Shown here: positions 38,984-40,272 of the stretch, piece by piece
How the letters are laid out: each line of letters opens with the position of its first letter
How positions within the stretch are numbered: position 1 is the first letter of the stretch
Source: Pyrinomonadaceae bacterium
Lineage (GTDB): Bacteria > Acidobacteriota > Blastocatellia > Pyrinomonadales > Pyrinomonadaceae
NCBI GenBank assembly: GCA_030838445.1
Contig: JAUZFQ010000115.1
Location: 1-40,272 of the forward strand
Length of the DNA stretch: 40,272 nt
Direction of reading: 5' to 3'
Translations under genes and position numbers: made by a program
Notes under the pieces: generated by a model
Seen by the model: the letters and a program-made list of their open reading frames with translations, nothing else
Databases searched by the model: none
What the model was told of the DNA's origin: nothing

Positions 38984-40272
38984 TCAGAACAGCAGCTTGA
39001 CGGAGAACTCAAACTGGCGCGGGCGTTGGATCGCGCGGTCGCGGCCGCGGTCGCCCGTGTTGTCCAACTCCCTCGTCGGGATGTTGCGGTTGACGTGGTT
39101 CAGCACGTTGAACGCCTGCACGCGGAACTGGACTTTGAACTCCTCGCTGATGGCCGGGATGGCGAAGTTCTTGAAGAGCGACGAGTCCCAGTACTCCTGC
39201 CGCTCGCCGCGGAAGGTGTTGCGTCCGAGCGAGCCGAACTTCGGCCCGTTCGGGTCGTTGGCGAAGATCGGCGTGACGGGGTTGCGGAAGGCGTCCGGGT
39301 TGAAGAGGAAGCCTTGCGCGCGTTGAGCATCGGTGGGCGTCGGGTCGCCGATCAGGTCGGGACGGATGCCGCCGCCGTTGACGACCACGCTGAAGACAGG
39401 GCCGCTCTGGATGGTGACGATGTTGTTGAACTGGAAGCCGCCGATCAGGAAGTCGAGCGCGCGCGGCATGTCGCCGCCGAAACGACGGCCGCGACCGAGC
39501 GGCACGTCGTAGACGTTGGCGAAGGTGAAGCGGTGGCGCACGTCGAAGTCGGAGTTGCCGCGGTCGAGTTCGGGGCGCAGCGGGTTTGACGGCCCGATGC
39601 GGTCGCGGCCGCCGCTCGCACCGGCGAAGCCGCCCGGCCCGTCGTCAATCGCGTGCGACCACGTGTAGGCCGACAGGATGGACAGCCCACGGTCGAAACG
39701 TTTCTCCAACTTCGACTGGAACGAATCATAACGCGACGAGCCGGTGTACTCGGTGGCGATGACGCGGTTGATGCCCGCGACTTGACGCGAGCCGGGGCCG
39801 TAGCTGCCGTCCTGCCCGATGTTGCGCACGATGAGCAGATTGCGACCCGCCGAGCCGACGTAGCCAGCCTCGGCCAGCCAGTTGCGCGCGAACCCGTACT
39901 GCAAGGTCAGGTTGTACTGGTGGAACAACTCGGTCTTCGTGTCGGGGTCAACGTAAAAGATGGTCTGGTTCGCGTTCGTCACCGGGATGATCGTGCCCGA
40001 AACGACGGGCGTCGGCGGGAACGGATAGCCCGTTTCGAGATTGGGGACGAAAGGAACTTGCGGGCAGGCCGACGTGCCGAACTGCGTGATCGAGCAGAAG
40101 TAGCGCGACGCGTTCGGCGGGTTCTGCGCGATGTTCGGCTGGCCGCTCACGTCGAGCGCGTAGAGCGCGCCGTAGCCGCCGCGCAGCACGAGCGACTTGT
40201 CTTCTTTGAAGCCGCTGTAGGCGAAGCCGATGCGCGGGCCGAAGTTGTTCTTGTCGGTCTCGACGAGCGAGC
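38984..40272 (-). CDS. TonB-dependent receptor, Oar-like, C-terminal part (start outside window)
   Basis: About 429 C-terminal residues. The frame stays open to the right edge (TDKNNFGPRIGFAYSG, then LVLRGGYGALYALD), so the first residues lie beyond 40272. Barrel features are as in the complete receptor at 18054: QYNLTLQYGFARNWLAEAGYVGSAGRNL-type strand pairs, FQSKLEKRFDRGLSILSAYTWSHAIDD, NSDFDVRHRFTFANVYDVPLGRG, FNVLNHVN and a final aromatic strand (FEFSVKLLF). It is predicted to sit in the outer membrane and take up or bind the alpha-glucan that the downstream enzymes use. It appears to head the long minus-strand gene set. Confidence 0.9.
   Translation of the reverse strand, partial: SLVETDKNNFGPRIGFAYSGFKEDKSLVLRGGYGALYALDVSGQPNIAQNPPNASRYFCSITQFGTSACPQVPFVPNLETGYPFPPTPVVSGTIIPVTNANQTIFYVDPDTKTELFHQYNLTLQYGFARNWLAEAGYVGSAGRNLLIVRNIGQDGSYGPGSRQVAGINRVIATEYTGSSRYDSFQSKLEKRFDRGLSILSAYTWSHAIDDGPGGFAGASGGRDRIGPSNPLRPELDRGNSDFDVRHRFTFANVYDVPLGRGRRFGGDMPRALDFLIGGFQFNNIVTIQSGPVFSVVVNGGGIRPDLIGDPTPTDAQRAQGFLFNPDAFRNPVTPIFANDPNGPKFGSLGRNTFRGERQEYWDSSLFKNFAIPAISEEFKVQFRVQAFNVLNHVNRNIPTRELDNTGDRGRDRAIQRPRQFEFSVKLLF

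Noticed and set aside
1-40272. tRNA, rRNA, insertion sequence or replication origin
   Set aside because: No cloverleaf, rRNA signature, transposase, or DnaA-box cluster was seen on either strand by reading.

Overview
The window looks like a chromosomal segment of a high-GC, Gram-negative soil-type bacterium. The best guess is Acidobacteriota, probably class Blastocatellia; this is inference from gene content, not from a marker gene. Supporting signs are two Oar-like TonB-dependent receptors (one with a visible carboxypeptidase-regulatory N-terminal domain), the absence of SusD, an SLC45-type sugar transporter beside amylases, a large secreted beta-helix/Calx-beta protein, and short dispersed intergenic repeats. 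No rRNA, tRNA, CRISPR array, transposase or prophage module was seen.

Region 1 (1-9.3 kb) is a cell-surface locus. On the minus strand lie a GNAT acetyltransferase cut by the window edge and a small Tat-exported DUF6916-like protein. Divergent from them is a tight operon of three tail-collar (microcystin-dependent-protein-like) paralogues. A 1944-residue secreted protein follows, with Ig-like, parallel beta-helix, Calx-beta and lamin-tail-like domains, and ends in a strong hairpin. This is the least understood part of the window and the best candidate for an undescribed system, possibly a surface fibre or adhesin built partly from collar-domain subunits.

Region 2 (9.4-17.6 kb, minus strand) holds a 1174-residue fusion of a GH15 glucodextranase/glucoamylase, a CBM48-like module and a CE1-like esterase, then a XylF/XylG/XylH-type sugar ABC importer operon with a SnoaL/DUF4440 protein inserted between the binding protein and the ATPase.

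Region 3 (18.0-25.6 kb, plus strand) holds a complete TonB-dependent receptor, a GH3 beta-glucosidase and a GH144-like glycoamylase-domain protein. The GH3/GH144 pair suggests beta-1,2-glucan (sophoro-oligosaccharide) breakdown.

Region 4 (25.7-40.3 kb, all minus strand) is an alpha-glucan (starch/maltodextrin) cluster. In transcription order it holds a TonB-dependent receptor (5' end outside the window), a TPR protein, a cytochrome c, a GH13 enzyme, a GH77 4-alpha-glucanotransferase, a paralogous GH13 enzyme, an SDR oxidoreductase, an SLC45-like MFS transporter, a TIMP-like/CnaB secreted protein and a third GH13 alpha-amylase. The likely path is outer-membrane uptake or surface binding of alpha-glucan, periplasmic hydrolysis, inner-membrane import by the MFS carrier, and further processing by GH77. 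No transcription factor was seen in the window, so control must lie elsewhere. Start codons were re-chosen where a longer reading frame had a poor start and a Shine-Dalgarno or signal peptide supported an internal one.
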